Shown: positions 26,812 through 39,540, counted from the first letter of the stretch. The stretch is DNA of 64,000 nt from Larix kaempferi (GCA_027924585.1 BSBM01000426.1:1387001-1451000), one strand, 5' to 3'. The notes: a model not told the origin generated them from the sequence alone. Made by a program: numbers and translations.

Positions 26812-26868
26812 ATCTGCAGAGAATTGTTGTGTTTCGAAAAAAAAACAGATACAACAATGGAGAGCCCT

Positions 26869-26875
26869 GTTTATA
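26869..26875 (-). promoter_or_regulatory. Possible TATA box of the 26-kb gene
   Basis: Minus-strand TATAAAC lies about 58 bases upstream of the start codon, which would give a 5' leader of about 25-30 bases. This is by position and motif only. Confidence 0.35.
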
Positions 26876-26918
26876 TCAGCTATCTTCGGGATTTGAGAGT
26901 TAATGCAAAGCGTTTATT

Positions 26919-27092
26919 TCAATATATAGGTAGCTGGCAATGGATGGATCAGAAGAGATCTTGAAAGAGGTGGAAGCTTCCCTTCCCAACCCAACGAACG
27001 TGTTGTCCACGATATATAGTTTGCTGGCGGTGGATGGATCGCAACTTGCAAGGGATCTCTCCTGTGGAAGCTTCCCAACGAAAACCCAGCGA
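26919..27092. repeat. Two tandem copies of about 90 bp upstream of the 26-kb gene
   Basis: ATATATAG.T.GCTGGC..TGGATGGATC begins each copy (about 26921 and 27013) and each contains GTGGAAGCTTCCC or a close variant. It lies in what would be the promoter region of the minus-strand gene. Confidence 0.65.
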
Positions 27093-27125
27093 CGTGTCGT
27101 GTGTAAAAGCATTTTTCTTTTTTAA

Positions 27126-28390
27126 ACATCGTTGAAACGGCAGTCGTAGGACTCATGGAAAACCAATCCGCTGTCGAAATCACACTGCCCGAGCACGCAA
27201 GTTGTGGGAGGTAACAAAAAAACACAATCTTGATTTCATTCAAACCGACCAGGATTTTCACTCATTTGATTCGAACACCTTTTGACACAATGCAATAGGC
27301 GGTGTGCTTCTTTTTTTCATAGACGATAAGAATCCCCGCATCAAACGATATAATTGTTCTCCCCAAACGATATAATTGTTGCCAAAAGTCGTGATTGGCA
27401 CGTATCCCCACGGTACGCCCAAAGCTGACTAGCCTCGATATGTTTGGGAAGCTAATGAAGTTGATCTTTGGCGGTTACTTTGTGCCCGTCGTCTGTCAAA
27501 ATTTATGGCTGTTTCTTTGCGTATCCCATCCAAGGTTGGATTTTGAAGTTGATCTTTGGCGGTTACTTTGTGCCCGTCGTCTGTCAAAATTTATGGCGGT
27601 TTCTTTGCCTATCCCAAGGCGTTAGACTTTTTTGAATCAGGATCATACGAATTGTATGAATATGCCAATGTAACAACTCGAAATTCCATAGTTCGTGGAA
27701 ATGACCACAGATGGCATGTTTGCAATCACAACCGACACTCACCGACCTCCACTCATGAGTCGGTGACTTTCACTCATGAGACACAGTATTTTGGATGGTC
27801 AATGTTGACTCTGACCATCCTTTTGGGCTTGGACGCTCATGGCCGCATTCACCATTGATAATACGTGGACCGGTAATAAACACTTCAGGAAAAACAAATC
27901 ACAAAGGAAGACAGAGGGTTTAAACTGCCAGGAAGACTTCCAGGTTGCCTTTGTTGTGAATTAAGCAGATCTGGCAATTAGAGAAAGCGGAACTGTTTTG
28001 TAACTCCGTAATTTCCATGAACGCTTCTTGGACGGTGGAGGCGGCAGTGTTAAGAAGCCCAAGAGAAGAACTAAGAAGGCGTTCCCACATAGAGAGACGA
28101 AAACAATACGAGTTGTCGAGTCTGTAGATATTGCTTGGAGTTGGGAACAAAGAATCTGTAGCTATGAAGCAAACAACTCAATAACTGGATGGAGAAGGTG
28201 AAAACAAGGCACAATAATCTCAGCGGAGAGTTTTTTTATTTCCTTATAAAATGCCAATATAAGTGATAGCGTGTTTGGGGCCATTGTTATATGTCAGTTT
28301 AAAGCTTAAAGTTGTTGTCAGTGTTGGAGTTTTCGTGAAGTAGAGGTTTGCTTTGGAGTTTTCGTGAAGTAGAGGTTTGCTTTTACAGTG
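27126..28390. other. Spacer with short tandem duplications, no gene seen
   Basis: An 88-bp unit beginning GAAGTTGATCTTTGGCGG is present twice (27457 and 27545). A 27-bp unit containing GGAGTTTTCGTGAAGTAGAG is present twice (28328-28382). Nothing coding is recognisable. Confidence 0.55.
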
Positions 28391-28399
28391 AACTTATAG

Positions 28400-29260
28400 G
28401 GGAAGGATGCCAGTCATTGGACACTCCACGTGGCTCCCTCCCCCACACCACACTGGCACCTCGACACATGGCGTGACCGGGCCCAGCTGGCAGCGCCATG
28501 CAGTGTGGTTGTTGGGCACCATAAAGCGGTCTTTAATGGCACGCTTTTTTCCCTTTCCCCGAAGTTTTTCCTGCACTTGGTTTTTGGTCCTGTGTAATGT
28601 TGCTCGGGCCCTGTTTGTGGTCGCTCCACCACCCTAATCCTTGTTCGCTCCTGCTCCGGTTCTTGGCCACTCCGGCTCTGGTTCTGCTACTACGCGGCTG
28701 TGCTTATGTGATGTGGCAGATGAGTGGTGCATTTCTCCCTGACCGATGGCGTACGTTGCTGTGGTTTGAACTGTCCGCTGGTTCTCCCGAAATTGACGAG
28801 GTTATAATGCCCGTGGCGTACAATATGCCCATGGACTAGTCTACACCGGATCCCGTTGGAGGGTTTCATCGGTTCGGTGGTGGTGTTGTTGGGTTCCTAC
28901 TCGGCTGGTTTCGCTAGTCCCTTCCTCTTCACGGCGGTGGCTGGTCCCTTCCTACTCGCGGCGTTGGCGAAGGCTGTTCCTGCTCGCAATTCTTCGGTGG
29001 CACTGGTAGGTTTCATCGGTTCGGTGGTGGTGTTGTTGGGTTCCTACTCAGGTGGTTTTGCTGGTCCCTTGCTCTTCATGGTGGTGGCTAGTCCCTTCCT
29101 GCTCATGGGGTTGGTGAGGGCTGTTCTTGCTCGCACTTCTTCGGTGGCGTTGGTGCTAGTAGGTTTCCTACCAGCCACTCCTGCATTAGTGTTTTTCAAC
29201 ACTCTCTACCTTCTGGTGCTTTCGTGGACCATTTGGGTTTTTATGTGGCATTAGGGGTTT
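28400..29260 (+). repeat. GC-rich segment with a 147-bp tandem duplication
   Basis: Unit GGTTTCATCGGTTCGG... at 28862-29008 is repeated at 29009-29155. A 132-codon frame (28856-29254) reads through both units because 147 is a multiple of three, giving a hydrophobic repeated peptide. With no homology seen and frames of similar length around it, I treat this as repeat DNA rather than a gene. The GC-rich base composition differs sharply from the flanks, hinting at an inserted element. Confidence 0.6.
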
Positions 29261-29264
29261 AATT

Positions 29265-30345
29265 TGTTTATGCTGCAGTAGGGTTTAGGAATGGTTTATG
29301 AGGCAGGAGGGTTTAAGAATGGTTTATTGTTCTCCTGTTAATTTGTTTATGAATGGTTTACGATGCAGTAGGGTTTATGAATGTTCTAGTGTTTCGGCTG
29401 AATTATTGAAGGTTCTATGGTTTACGTTGTAATCATAATTTCGAGTGAATTATTGAAGGTTCTGTGGTTAATGTTGAAGTTGCGTTTAAATTTTTTTTAG
29501 GGTGTATGAATTAAGGTTGTGTTGCAGCAGCGTTTAAATTTTTTTTAGGGTTTAGGTTGCAATCATAGTTTGGGCAGAATTATTGCAGGTTCGATGGTTT
29601 GTGTTGCAGGAGGTTCTATGGTCTGTGTTGCACCAGGGTTTGTAAATTTTTTAGGGTTTATGTATTTAGTTTGTGGTTTGTTTATGTTGCAATTAGCGTT
29701 TGGGATGAATTATTGAAGGTTCTATGGTTTAGGTTGCAGCAGGGTTTATATTATTTGGGGTATATGAATTTGGTCTGTTGAGTGATTTATGTTGCAATAA
29801 TCGTTTGGGCTGAATTGTTGAAGGGTCTATGGTTTATGTTGCAGCAAGGTTTGTAAATTTTTTCGGGTTTATGAATTTAGTTTGTTGTTTGTTATGTTGC
29901 AATCGTAGTTTGGGCTGAATTATTGAAGGTTCTATGGTTTATGTTGCAGCCGGGTTTGTAATTTTTTTAGGGTTTATGAATTTAGTTTGTTGTTGGTTAA
30001 TGTTGCAATCATAGTTTCGGCCGAATTATTGAAGGTTCTATGGTTAATGTTGCAGCAATGTTTATAATTTTATTGGGGTTTATGAATTTTGTTTGTCGTT
30101 GGTTTGTGTTGCAATCATCGTTTGGGCTGAATTATTGAAGGTTCTATGGTTTATGCTGCCTTATGTTCCAGCAGGGTTTGTAAATTTTTTGGGGTTTATG
30201 ATTTTAATTTGTTGCTGGTTTATGTTGCAATCATAGTTTCGGCTGAATTATTGAAGGTTTTGTGGTTTATGTTACAGTAGTGTCCCTAAATTTTATATGG
30301 TTTATGAATTTAGTTTGTTGTTGGTTTTTGTCACAGTAGGATGCT
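29265..30345 (+). repeat. About 106-bp tandem array, eight to nine units
   Basis: GAATTATTGAAGGTTCTATGG or close variants occur near 29400, 29450, 29577, 29708, 29812, 29917, 30023, 30129 and 30244. Units also share TTTATGTTGCAGCAGGGTTT and TTTTTAGGGTTTATGAATTT. Spacing is mostly 104-115 bp. TTTAGGG inside the unit is the plant telomere word but appears once per unit, not in tandem. Confidence 0.85.
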
Positions 30346-31086
30346 AATAGTTAAAAGGAAAAACTACATCATACAGGGGATGGATGGCAATTGACAACAG
30401 TGACTTTTCCATTGTCTCATCTTATTGGAAGAATACCCATAATTCAGTTGTTGATATCAGCAAGTTTTCCAAATTGGCTATTGTTGATGCAGTTTACATG
30501 TGATCTGCTCCATCTTATGATCTGCTATTGTTGATGCAATTTACAAGTTGTTGGCTATTGTTAAATTACAAGTGTATGATGCAGTTTTTACTTTTAACTA
30601 TTAACATGACGTGATATGCTGCATCTTATCAGTCCATTGCTTGCATTATGGGCCAATAACTTGTATTATGGAAAAAATAGAAGAAGTTAAATTAGTTGTT
30701 GCATTATGGGCAAAATAGAAGAAGTTAAATTAGTTGTTGCATTATGCGCATTTATATACACATGGTTTTATTAAATAGTTTGTTGGCTTGATTACTATTG
30801 TCTGTTGTTCTATCTTTCAAAAGGATATTCAATTTGTTTATAGGCATGTACATACACTGGATCTAATGTAGGCCTGTTATGTTGATTAGTATGATACTGT
30901 ATTAAGGTGTAATAAGTCATGCATGAGAGCCCTCCATGGAACATTCCTTATAAAAGCATTATTAATAATAGGAGAGAAATATGGGCATGTTCCCAATCAG
31001 TTAGCATCGCATGGATGGGTATCACACCCATGTAATGTTTCAACCCCATTCCTAACTGCTAGTTTAAGGAATATAGGGGTCAAGAG

Positions 31087-31200
31087 TTGTAAACCATAGA
31101 ACCAACTGCAACATAAACCATAGAACCTTCAATAATTCATCCCAAACTATGAAACTTCAATAAACCATAGACCCTGCTGCAACATAAACCATAGCCCACA
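31087..31200 (-). repeat. Inverted fragment of the 106-bp array
   Basis: AACCATAGAACCTTCAATAATTC and AACCATAGACCCTGCTGCAAC are reverse complements of the array unit at 29265-30345. They lie about 740 bp beyond the array end, so a transcript across both could fold back. Confidence 0.8.
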
Positions 31201-31256
31201 ATATCATCCAGGATGAAGCTATTATAGTGGTTCTCTGAGGTGAGTAACTGTGAACT

Positions 31257-33331
31257 TCAGCATAGACGAAGATTTTCTGTTGTTGCTTGCTTTCTTTTTG
31301 TAGACACTCTCTCTACTGGTAGCTTTAGGAACCGACCAAGCAACTGGCCCTTCTTTGACACTTGCTGCTCCTTGCTTGACACTTGCCTTTCAATATTTGG
31401 GTCAATGTTCTCCTGCTCTATCTGAACCATATTGTCCTCTTCAGCTAGAACCTCGTTGTGGACACTATCTTCTTCCAGGTTTCCATTGTCCACAAAATAA
31501 TGAACAATTTCATCTTCCAATTCTCTTGGTTGTGAAGACATGTTCATGCTTTCTTCATTTGTCCTTGAGACAATATTTTTGTCCAAATTCATCATGGCTT
31601 CTGCTAGCCATGATGGTGGGGTAACCTGGCTTGGCAAAGTCAATTCTCCATTGCTGCTTTCTGGTGCATGATCAACGTTTTCATTGACATGAACAGAAGC
31701 AGAAGTTGCAACTGTTTCTTGCATAGAGACATTAAGAAGATTAAAAGCAGAAGTTGCAGCTGTCTCAGTTGGTGTAACAACCTCCATGTTACTGTTAATT
31801 GGTTCATTGTTATATTATGTTTCAATTTTACCTTTTCTTCTTCATCACCACAGTATGGTCCTCCTTGAGAGAGGGATATCATATTATCAGTAGCAGCAAC
31901 GTCTTCCTCTACCTGCACATCTTCTTGGCCATCAACATGTGCTTGGACATCCCCTTCTTCCTGACCATTCAGATCAAATGCCTGGCTACAACTAGTATCA
32001 TGCATGCGAGCCTCAGAATTCAGTGGCCATATTCCAGTCCTCTTAAACCCAGCCTTGATATTCGAAGGCGTGAGAGCCCTTTTAAAGGCTTTACTTACAA
32101 GCTCAGCTAGCTCAAACCTTTTTACCTCCACCCCTGGATTCTTTGCCATCCATGAAGTTCGCTCACCCCTGAAATAGTTCTTGAAAGGCCCGAACACACT
32201 GACATATAGAGGTTGCAATCTGTGAGTGGTATGAGCAGGAAGTGTCAATAGGTCGATGCCCAAATTGTTAGCCTCCTCGATTGTTTGCACAACAATATGG
32301 CTTCCATGACTATCTTAAACCAGCAGGTGTTTATTTACAGGTGAGACACCGCCTAGTTCTTTGGCCATCCAAGCATGGGGATGTGCAGCCATGCATGCAC
32401 CTGATTCACAATTCTATATATAGTTTTTGAGTTTAGTTTTATCTTTAAATAGATAAAATCCAGGGATTGAAGCACTAATTGCATTGACACAACATAGAAT
32501 GGTGATCCACTCCCTGCTCCTAGGAAAAATATTTGGCACATTACGACTCCCTCTCTTGGAAATTACATGCATGCCATAGTTCCTTCCTGCCTGTAAACCT
32601 GTTACATCACAGTTCCATATATGGTTTGGAGCATACCCATGGTTCTCATATGCACTAGAAAAGGTGGCATATAACTTAGTCAGAATTGCAGGCTGTAGAT
32701 TTAGAGCCCTATCTCTATCTAGGCCCTCAGCTGTACGCAACACAAGGTCAAGATGCCTTTTTTTAAACCCAAACCACCATGACTTACCAGGAAACCCATC
32801 TTTGAAGGGGTTTGGCCTCCCTTGACAGATTTGAGCTATTGTGGATTTTAGCTATATCAGCTCTAGCCCATGTCCCATTTCAGCCATCTCCTTACACCAC
32901 TGAACCACCTCGGCCTCCTCCTCTTCACTCATAACTGTAACAAGCCCTCTGCGCTTTGTATGTGTGAGCCCATTTATCCAATAATGTACTGAAGAGGTAG
33001 CAACTCCATGTTTTTTAGCAGCATCACGAATGGAATATCCATTGAACTCTATATCATCAATAGCAGCTAGGATGTTTTCTTTTGTCCAGCCTCTTATTGC
33101 ACTGATTTTGGTGACTGAACTTGTTCCTTGAACTGTGGTTGGAAGTGGCTGTGTGGTTGGTGGTGGGACAACAAGGTCCTCTTCCACCACATTGTCATTC
33201 TCAACAACATTGCTGGGAGCATTGTTGGCATTTGAATGATCGACCATCTCCTCGTCCGATGAGGTGCAGTGTAGCTAGGCACCCCTACTCAATTGACGAC
33301 TTGTTCTCCTTGCATTGCTAACTCTTGCCAT
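31257..33331 (-). pseudogene. Pogo/Tigger-type (DDE_1 superfamily) transposase, inactivated
   Basis: A single minus-strand frame starts at MARVSNARRTSRQL (33331). In order it shows an HTH_psq-like region (TKENILAAIDDIEFNGYSIR, AAKKHGVATSSVHYWING), a CENP-B-type second DNA-binding region (PNPFKDGFPGKSWW), and the DDE_1 catalytic core: NCDVTGLQAG (first Asp), DSHGSH (second Asp), LQPLYVSVFGPFKNYF and IKAGFKRTGIWPLN. The frame is broken by TAG at 33275-33277, 32852-32854 and 32414-32416 and by TAA at 32315-32317, the last one codon before DSHGSH. A frameshift near 31800-31850 moves the acidic C-terminal tail (to 31257) into another frame. The third catalytic Asp, in LQPLD, is Tyr here, a one-base change. 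The element is therefore dead. No convincing terminal inverted repeats were found by eye. Confidence 0.88.
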
Positions 33332-33537
33332 GCCTGCAACAACCTGCACATTTAGAAGGAAGGCTTATTATGTAGAAAAAACTGGAAGTTGATTATAACA
33401 AAAATGGAAATAACATTGCAAGGGAAGTTGGTTATATAGAAGGAAACTGAAAGATGATTATAACAGAAATATAAATAACATAACTGGAAATAACATAAAC
33501 ATAAATATAAATAACATAAACAGTAACATGAATCTAC

Positions 33538-33680
33538 TGTGCACACACTTCTGCTAGTATGCCTCCATTGTGCACACATTTCTACTGGTATGCCTCCACT
33601 ATGCACACACTTTTGATGGTATGCCTCCACTATGCACACACTCTACTGTTCGAATTTCTGAAATGCAATTGTGCACACAC
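33538..33680. repeat. About 33-bp tandem repeat
   Basis: TATGCCTCCACTATGCACACAC or variants occur about five times. Nothing coding is supported. Confidence 0.8.
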
Positions 33681-33699
33681 TCTGTAGGTCAAATTTATG

Positions 33700-35318
33700 A
33701 AATGCATCTTCATAAGGGTTGTGGTTCATTTATAGTTGTTTTCTATTGAATTGGGTTTGTAAGAAGGTTGCACATGGATTGCAATCTCTCAAATTTCAAT
33801 GTGTGTTGTGGATTGATTTAAAAGTGATCCAATGGCTGGGAGCTTGTCATTGTGGATCCCTGTGCCTTCATCTGTTTTATGATCCTTGTGCTTCCATCTG
33901 TTTAATGGGTGCATTTAATGGGTAGGTGTCATTTATTGAATACAGTGGGTTGGAATGTTGAACAATCTTGCAGTTATGGCTGACACTATCCTTTCTGTTG
34001 CTTGAACAAGTTTCAATGAATGTTTGAACAGGTTTTAATGAATACTGGGATATTTAGGCTCCAATAGATATTCGTGGGTCCTCATTTGATAGGTACCTTG
34101 CAGTAGGTGGAAAAAACGAGTTGGGTTATTTAGTTGTTCATGTACTTTTGGATCCTTGAGTAGATCTGTACTTAGTTGGGACAAGATGTTTTGTACTGTT
34201 TTTCATATAAAGACTATTTATTGACACCTATTGGCCCAGTCAGTTAATGGGCAATTTTTGGACATAATTTAAATATTTTTTACACTTAATATGGTTCATA
34301 TGTATGTTTAATTTTTGGGTTTCTTTGTGTCAATATATGGTGGTTGTGTGGGACCAGTACTATGACAACTACTAGTCCCTGTTCAAAAATAGACAACTCT
34401 CCCCTGATATAAAAAATATATATATTAAAATCTATCATACACCTATCATTGGTTTGACAAGAAAATCATGTCACTTGAAATAATAGGTAGTTTCATTTTT
34501 TAAACTAATATTTATCTCATAAAAACAATTTAGATTCATGCCCATTATAATATGTTTTAAATCTTACTCCAAACCATCACATCTTGTATATATAATGTAA
34601 GTTTGTTATTTTTCATAAATAATTTAATATATATATTTTTATTTTAATAAAATGTAATATCTAAACATAGATATACTAATATATTTAATTGAAGTAATCT
34701 ATTAATTTTTTTTTTTATGAAGTAGTTTATTTTTATATTTATATTAGTATTTTTATATTTATATGTGAAATAGTTTAAACATTATTCTAATTATATATAT
34801 ATATTTATTAATAAAATAAAATTGCATTTTAAATAGGCTAAAAATAAATCCAAAGTTGCATTATGATTAGGTAATCTTTTTTGAATAATGTAGTTATTCT
34901 TATCGGGCATTAGTGTGAGGGTATCAAAACTAGTTACTATTTTTTGCATTTATTAGTTACGTTATTGGTGAAGACCTCTCAACAATGAAGACCGGTCAAA
35001 TTCAGTTTTTTTATTGTTTATTTTTATTTTTTTAATCATGGGAACAATAATCTCTCAAGGGTATATCTAACAGCCCGCAAGTCAGATATACTAGAAACTT
35101 GTCCTGAGACCTTTTATCCTAGGAAAGAGCCTCTATCCCAGGGGTCTCCTACCCTTCAAGCCTTTTCAATTTTTACAAGTTAATGTTGAGAAGAACTCAA
35201 AGGCTTCTTAGAATTTTAATGTATTATCTTTTAGTCTTTTGTTTAAATTTTCACACGATATCATTGCATCCTAAAGTTTTAGTGTGTTATGTTTTAGTCT
35301 CTGGTTTGAATTTTCACA
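33700..35318. other. AT-rich spacer; its end is probably an old Copia LTR end
   Basis: No gene seen. The last bases, TTTTCACA at 35311-35318, sit directly before a primer-binding-like site, so an LTR probably ends here. Its left boundary cannot be set. Two local copies of TTTTAGTCT...TTGAATTTTCACAYG lie at about 35230-35265 and 35290-35320. Confidence 0.45.
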
Positions 35319-37480
35319 TGGTATCATAGCAAGAAAGCAAGAATTCTCTTCAGGTATTTGAGAGCAAAAAGAGTAGATCCATCAGAAAAGAGAAGGTTGG
35401 GTGTTGAGAACTCCTCATAAAGTGTGAAGCTAACCGACCCATAAAATTGCTGCTAGCACTACCAAGCTGCAAAGAAAGACATTTAGAACCAAAGAAAGGT
35501 ATTTCCATCACACCGTCTCAAAAAAAAAGAGAGACCGCGAGTGTCACATCGCTGGTACGGGTTTGTATGGGGCGCGACCAACCTAGGCATAGTTGTGAAT
35601 ATTGCAGAGAATGGATCTGGTCACAGGCCAAGGTCAACGAAGGGCGCAACCGAGGAGAAAGGGATAAATCTTTAGCTGACTAAAATCATCGAGGAAAATC
35701 TCCTGGAAGGTAAAATTCATTTTGATGTGATTTGTGAACCCATCAAAGTCACGAGCCGAAAGGGAAATCCGTGGTAAAATCACTGGTATGAAAGATTAAA
35801 AAGGAGTTGTTAGCGGCCGCTTGGAGAAATCGATGTTGAAGAAACCAATCTATGTGTAGAGAGTTGTTTTTCTTTTTCTCCACTCATTCCCTAAAGGGAG
35901 CACTTTATGTTATGAAAGGTTTTTTTTATAAAGGGACAACATTTCAAAAAGAAATATTTAAGTGAATAAAGTTATAAAGTGGATTGTGGATTTTAAGAAG
36001 AGCATTTTAACAAAAAGGTAATTACACTGTATTTAAGAAAATGAGAGCATTTATAAAGGGGTAACTTTTCAAACAAAACATTTGATGGAGAAAATGGTTA
36101 TGAGAAGCTAAGGTTTAGTTCATATTTCCTTTCTCACAAAGAAAAACTATGAAGTATGGTCAATCAAGATGATGGACTTATTGAAGGCCCAAGATGTTTG
36201 GGAACATGTATCCTATGGGTATCGAGAGTTGATGGATGAAGTTTTCGAGCATTCCTTATCAAATAACCAAAGGATTATGCTAAAAGACAACAAAACCAAG
36301 GATCCGAAGGCATTAGATCTCATCTAGAGTGCTTTGGACAAAACTATCTTCCCTAAGATTTCTCTTATGACGAACTCTAAAGTTTCTTAGGAGATCTTAT
36401 AGAGCAATTATCAAGGCATTACCAAAGTGAGGACAATGAAACTGCAAACCCTAAGAAGGGGCTTTGAAAGTTTAGAAATGAAGTGAACATAATCGATAGA
36501 TCATTGTATGAACCACATAACAACGACAATAAACTAATTGAAGGTGTATGGTGACGATATGAATCATGATAGATAAAATAGTAGTTAAGAAGGTTCTAAG
36601 AACCTTGACCAAAAATTTGAATCTGTGGCCGCCATGATTGAAGAAGTGAAAGATATTAGTCACCTTTTAGTAGATGAGTTGATGGGATCCTTTAATCACA
36701 CAAATCCAAGATCAACAGGAATAAAAATTCCTCACTCGAGAATGCATTTCAGACCCCAAGCATCCATTAGCTGAGGCAAAGGTTTGATGACAAAAATCCT
36801 TCTCAAATAGGAGAGAGATTAGCCCCTAATTAGGAACAGTTTTAGAACCAAAGGTGGAGAGGCAGAAAATTCAAAGACAAGTCTCAGATCCAACATTTTT
36901 ATTGCTAAATTCTGGCCAGTACGAGAGTGAATTCCAAAAGAAGGAAGCTTATATGAACAAAGGAAAAGCGCATGTTAGCAGTTCACTTATGACCGAACAT
37001 CTGAATCAATGTTCCTTTCATGCCAAATCATTGAAGAAACCATTAATAGAAAGGATGTATTCCTACTAAATAATCAATACAACAACCACATGACAAGTAG
37101 TAAATTTTGGTTTTTAAGTTTGGATAACTCGATCCCATATGAAATCAATCTAGGAGATGATTATCTTGTAAAATCCCAAGGTAAAGGTGTAGTTTCTGTG
37201 TAAACTATGCAATGTGAAAATAATCACATTTGTGATGTTTTCTATGTACCTAGTCTTAAACATAGCTTGATGAGTGTAGGTCAAATGAGTCAGCATGGTT
37301 ATCAGATCATATCCAAAGGTCCCACTTGTACAATCTTAGATAAGCCACTTAGTAAAATACTCATAGCACAAGTTTAAATGACCAAAAATAAGATGTTTCC
37401 CTTAATGTTGAGAAGCCTAAATTAGTCATTGTCATATGCACAGGGGTGTTTCCATGAAGATAGGTAACACTTTTTGGGCA
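35319..37480 (+). pseudogene. Copia-type retrotransposon remnant (leader, gag, protease region)
   Basis: TGGTATCATAGC (35319-35330) is one base off the iMet primer site. After a leader, 36127-36480 reads as Copia gag: KKNYEVWSIKMMDLL, QDVWEHVSYGY, KDPKALDLI, then NYQGITKVRTMKLQTLRRGFE. This is interrupted by stops at LI*SALD, VS*EIL and L*SNYQ. Near 36605-36690 comes FESVAAMIEEVKDISHLLVDEL. From 37081 the gag-pre-integrase section is clear: NNHMTSSKFW, GKGVVSV, DVFYVPSLKHSLMSVGQM, HGYQIISKG, then NKMFPL. Reverse transcriptase, integrase and a 3' LTR are absent, so this is a truncated, long-dead copy. Confidence 0.82.
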
Positions 37481-39540
37481 AAAGTGATGGGGAAAATTCA
37501 AGTTTTTACTCATTCATTAAATTGAAGCCCTCAAAACTCATATATTGCTTGTGAATTTTGAAACATAACAAAAACCAAATTGTAGGGAATTATGTTATTT
37601 TTTCACCTATTTAAGAAAATAATAATAAAATTGTTTAATATCCCAAAATTGCATTTAATGATAGGGTTGTTCTTGTAAATTTGAGCAAAATTTTACAAGT
37701 GGCTTGCGTGCATGTAAAAAGCAATAGTCATAAGTGCTTAATTTTTGAAATATATATATATATATATATATTAACATAATGTACACAAAATGCATTGGGG
37801 CGCACATAAGTTTTTTTAATTTATGATGGAAAATTATATTTTGTTTTTTAATTTTCGAAACTGACCATTGAAAATTTTAAATCCATTTCGTACACGTGTG
37901 TGCGCGTAAAAAATTTTGTTACTAGTTGCAAAAATAAAAAAAAATACCCTTTTGAAGAGAATGCGTTGGTCTGGGGCATGTGTATTTTTTTATTTTTTTT
38001 TGTTATGTAATTTTTATGTTGTTGATTTATCTTTGTGCTGATTCGAAGTTGTGGAGATGGTTTTGTAAGTATAAGTTTTAGAAGAAAATAACAAAAAATT
38101 ATGAGGTGAACTTAGAATTTTGAAAATTTTATGCGAATGAATAGATCATTCGTTGACAGATCCATTGGTATGAAGTCCACCATCTAAGTTGTATCCCATG
38201 ATTGGGTTTAGGTCTAGTAAAAAGAGTAGGAAAAAAAATTCAAAAAAGGGGGCTAAAAGCCTGTTTTAAATCCCTCAATCCAGCTATATAGCTTGATCGG
38301 GGTTTTTAGAAAGCTTGATTAAGCGCTTGAGCGCATTTTTTAAATAACTAGATCGAGGGTTTAAGTGTGGTAAAAAAAGGATTGATCGAGATATTAGCTC
38401 GATCGAGATTTTAAACAATCGATCAAGCATTTGAATAATGCTCGATCGAGATAATATATCGATCGATATATTATCTTGATCGAGTTGTTGTAAAATATGC
38501 CGGTGCTCTTACTATTTATATAAGGGGAAGCAAATGCATTCAGTTTGTAACTTTAATTAACACCACCGCCCCATGCCCTTATATTCTAGTAGGGGGGAGG
38601 GAAATTATGTTAAAACATAAGATAACATGGTTAATCCATTCCACATATTACCTAATCTATTGGTTACAATTATCTACAAACTAGTAATAGTGATCATTTA
38701 TATCATAACTATGACGTTTTAACAATACAAATAAAGCTACTTGTAACATGTGGTTTAGAAAAGTTACACTTGAATAGTACTATTATAGATACAACAACAT
38801 ATTCGACCTTCTTTAGTAGTAATTTTTTCAGGATCAATCAAATGCAATATAATATAAGGGAAGCCACCCCTCTTTCATAAGTAGGAATTTGACGAGCATA
38901 TGCCCATCATGAAGCATTTTACCGATCAAAATATTGTTAAATGTTTTAACAAACTATCTCAAAGAACGACATTGGCCATTCTTCCAATAATGAATCCAAC
39001 AACCTTTATATGTTGGCCATCCCTAGATTTCCCCTTCATTTTGGTGTTGTAATGATTGAACATACCTTGTGCCTTTCCAACCATATGAGTATTTTATAGG
39101 TTACAATTACCCATATTAACCACAACATTGGTAATAAATTGGATGCAAAATTGATAAGGAACCTTGAACTATATGCAAAGTTTAATTCCCAATATTAAAT
39201 ATTGGAGAAATCAACATCGAACCTTGACATACATTATAACATGATTAGGGAATTTATCGAAGCTCTCATTTCTTGGTAGATCTAAGGCTCGTATTTATTT
39301 GGTTTGGTACAAACTTCCATTAAAGAAGAAGCCACAATCTAGAAAACCCATGTAGCTTATGATACTAAAGAAACAATCCAACTTGAGATCCATCCTGCTA
39401 TGCAAAAACTCTTGATTGTGCCCATATCTGACTATTATGCAAAATATCGACTTTATAGGGTGTATGGTATGGTTAATGGCCTTAATAATTTCCATTTACC
39501 TCAATAATATTACGTTAGGGGATACTTCTTTCAATTTCTT
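37480..39540. other. AT-rich spacer with GATCGA-rich patch, no gene seen
   Basis: Holds an (AT)n run near 37747-37771 and a GATCGA-rich stretch at 38285-38490. Short frames show no recognisable content. Confidence 0.5.
38441..38484. repeat. 44-bp palindrome with a perfect 26-bp core
   Basis: Core GATAATATATCGA + TCGATATATTATC (38450-38475) is exactly self-complementary. The flanks CTCGATCG and TTGATCGAG extend the symmetry with one mismatch pair. It sits in a patch of repeated CTCGATCGAG-like words. Confidence 0.9.

Noticed and set aside
26356-26896. Overlapping plus-strand frames opposite the 26-kb gene
   Set aside because: They are antisense to a frame that is shared with the paralogue at 63.7 kb.
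28856-29254. 132-codon hydrophobic frame that looked like a membrane protein
   Set aside because: It is made of a 147-bp tandem duplication in GC-rich DNA; the hydrophobicity comes from repeated GTG/CTC/TTC-rich text and there is no supporting homology or promoter.
29265-30345. TTTAGGG words suggesting an interstitial telomere
   Set aside because: The word occurs about once per 106-bp unit, never as tandem TTTAGGG repeats.
31087-33350. Terminal inverted repeats for the pogo-type element
   Set aside because: The inverted words at 31087-31200 match the 106-bp array, not the sequence beyond the transposase start, so they are not its ends.
34764-35318. A full Copia LTR from TGTGAAATAG to TTTTCACA
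   Set aside because: The right end is plausible because a primer site follows, but the left end is in low-complexity AT DNA and no second LTR exists to confirm it.
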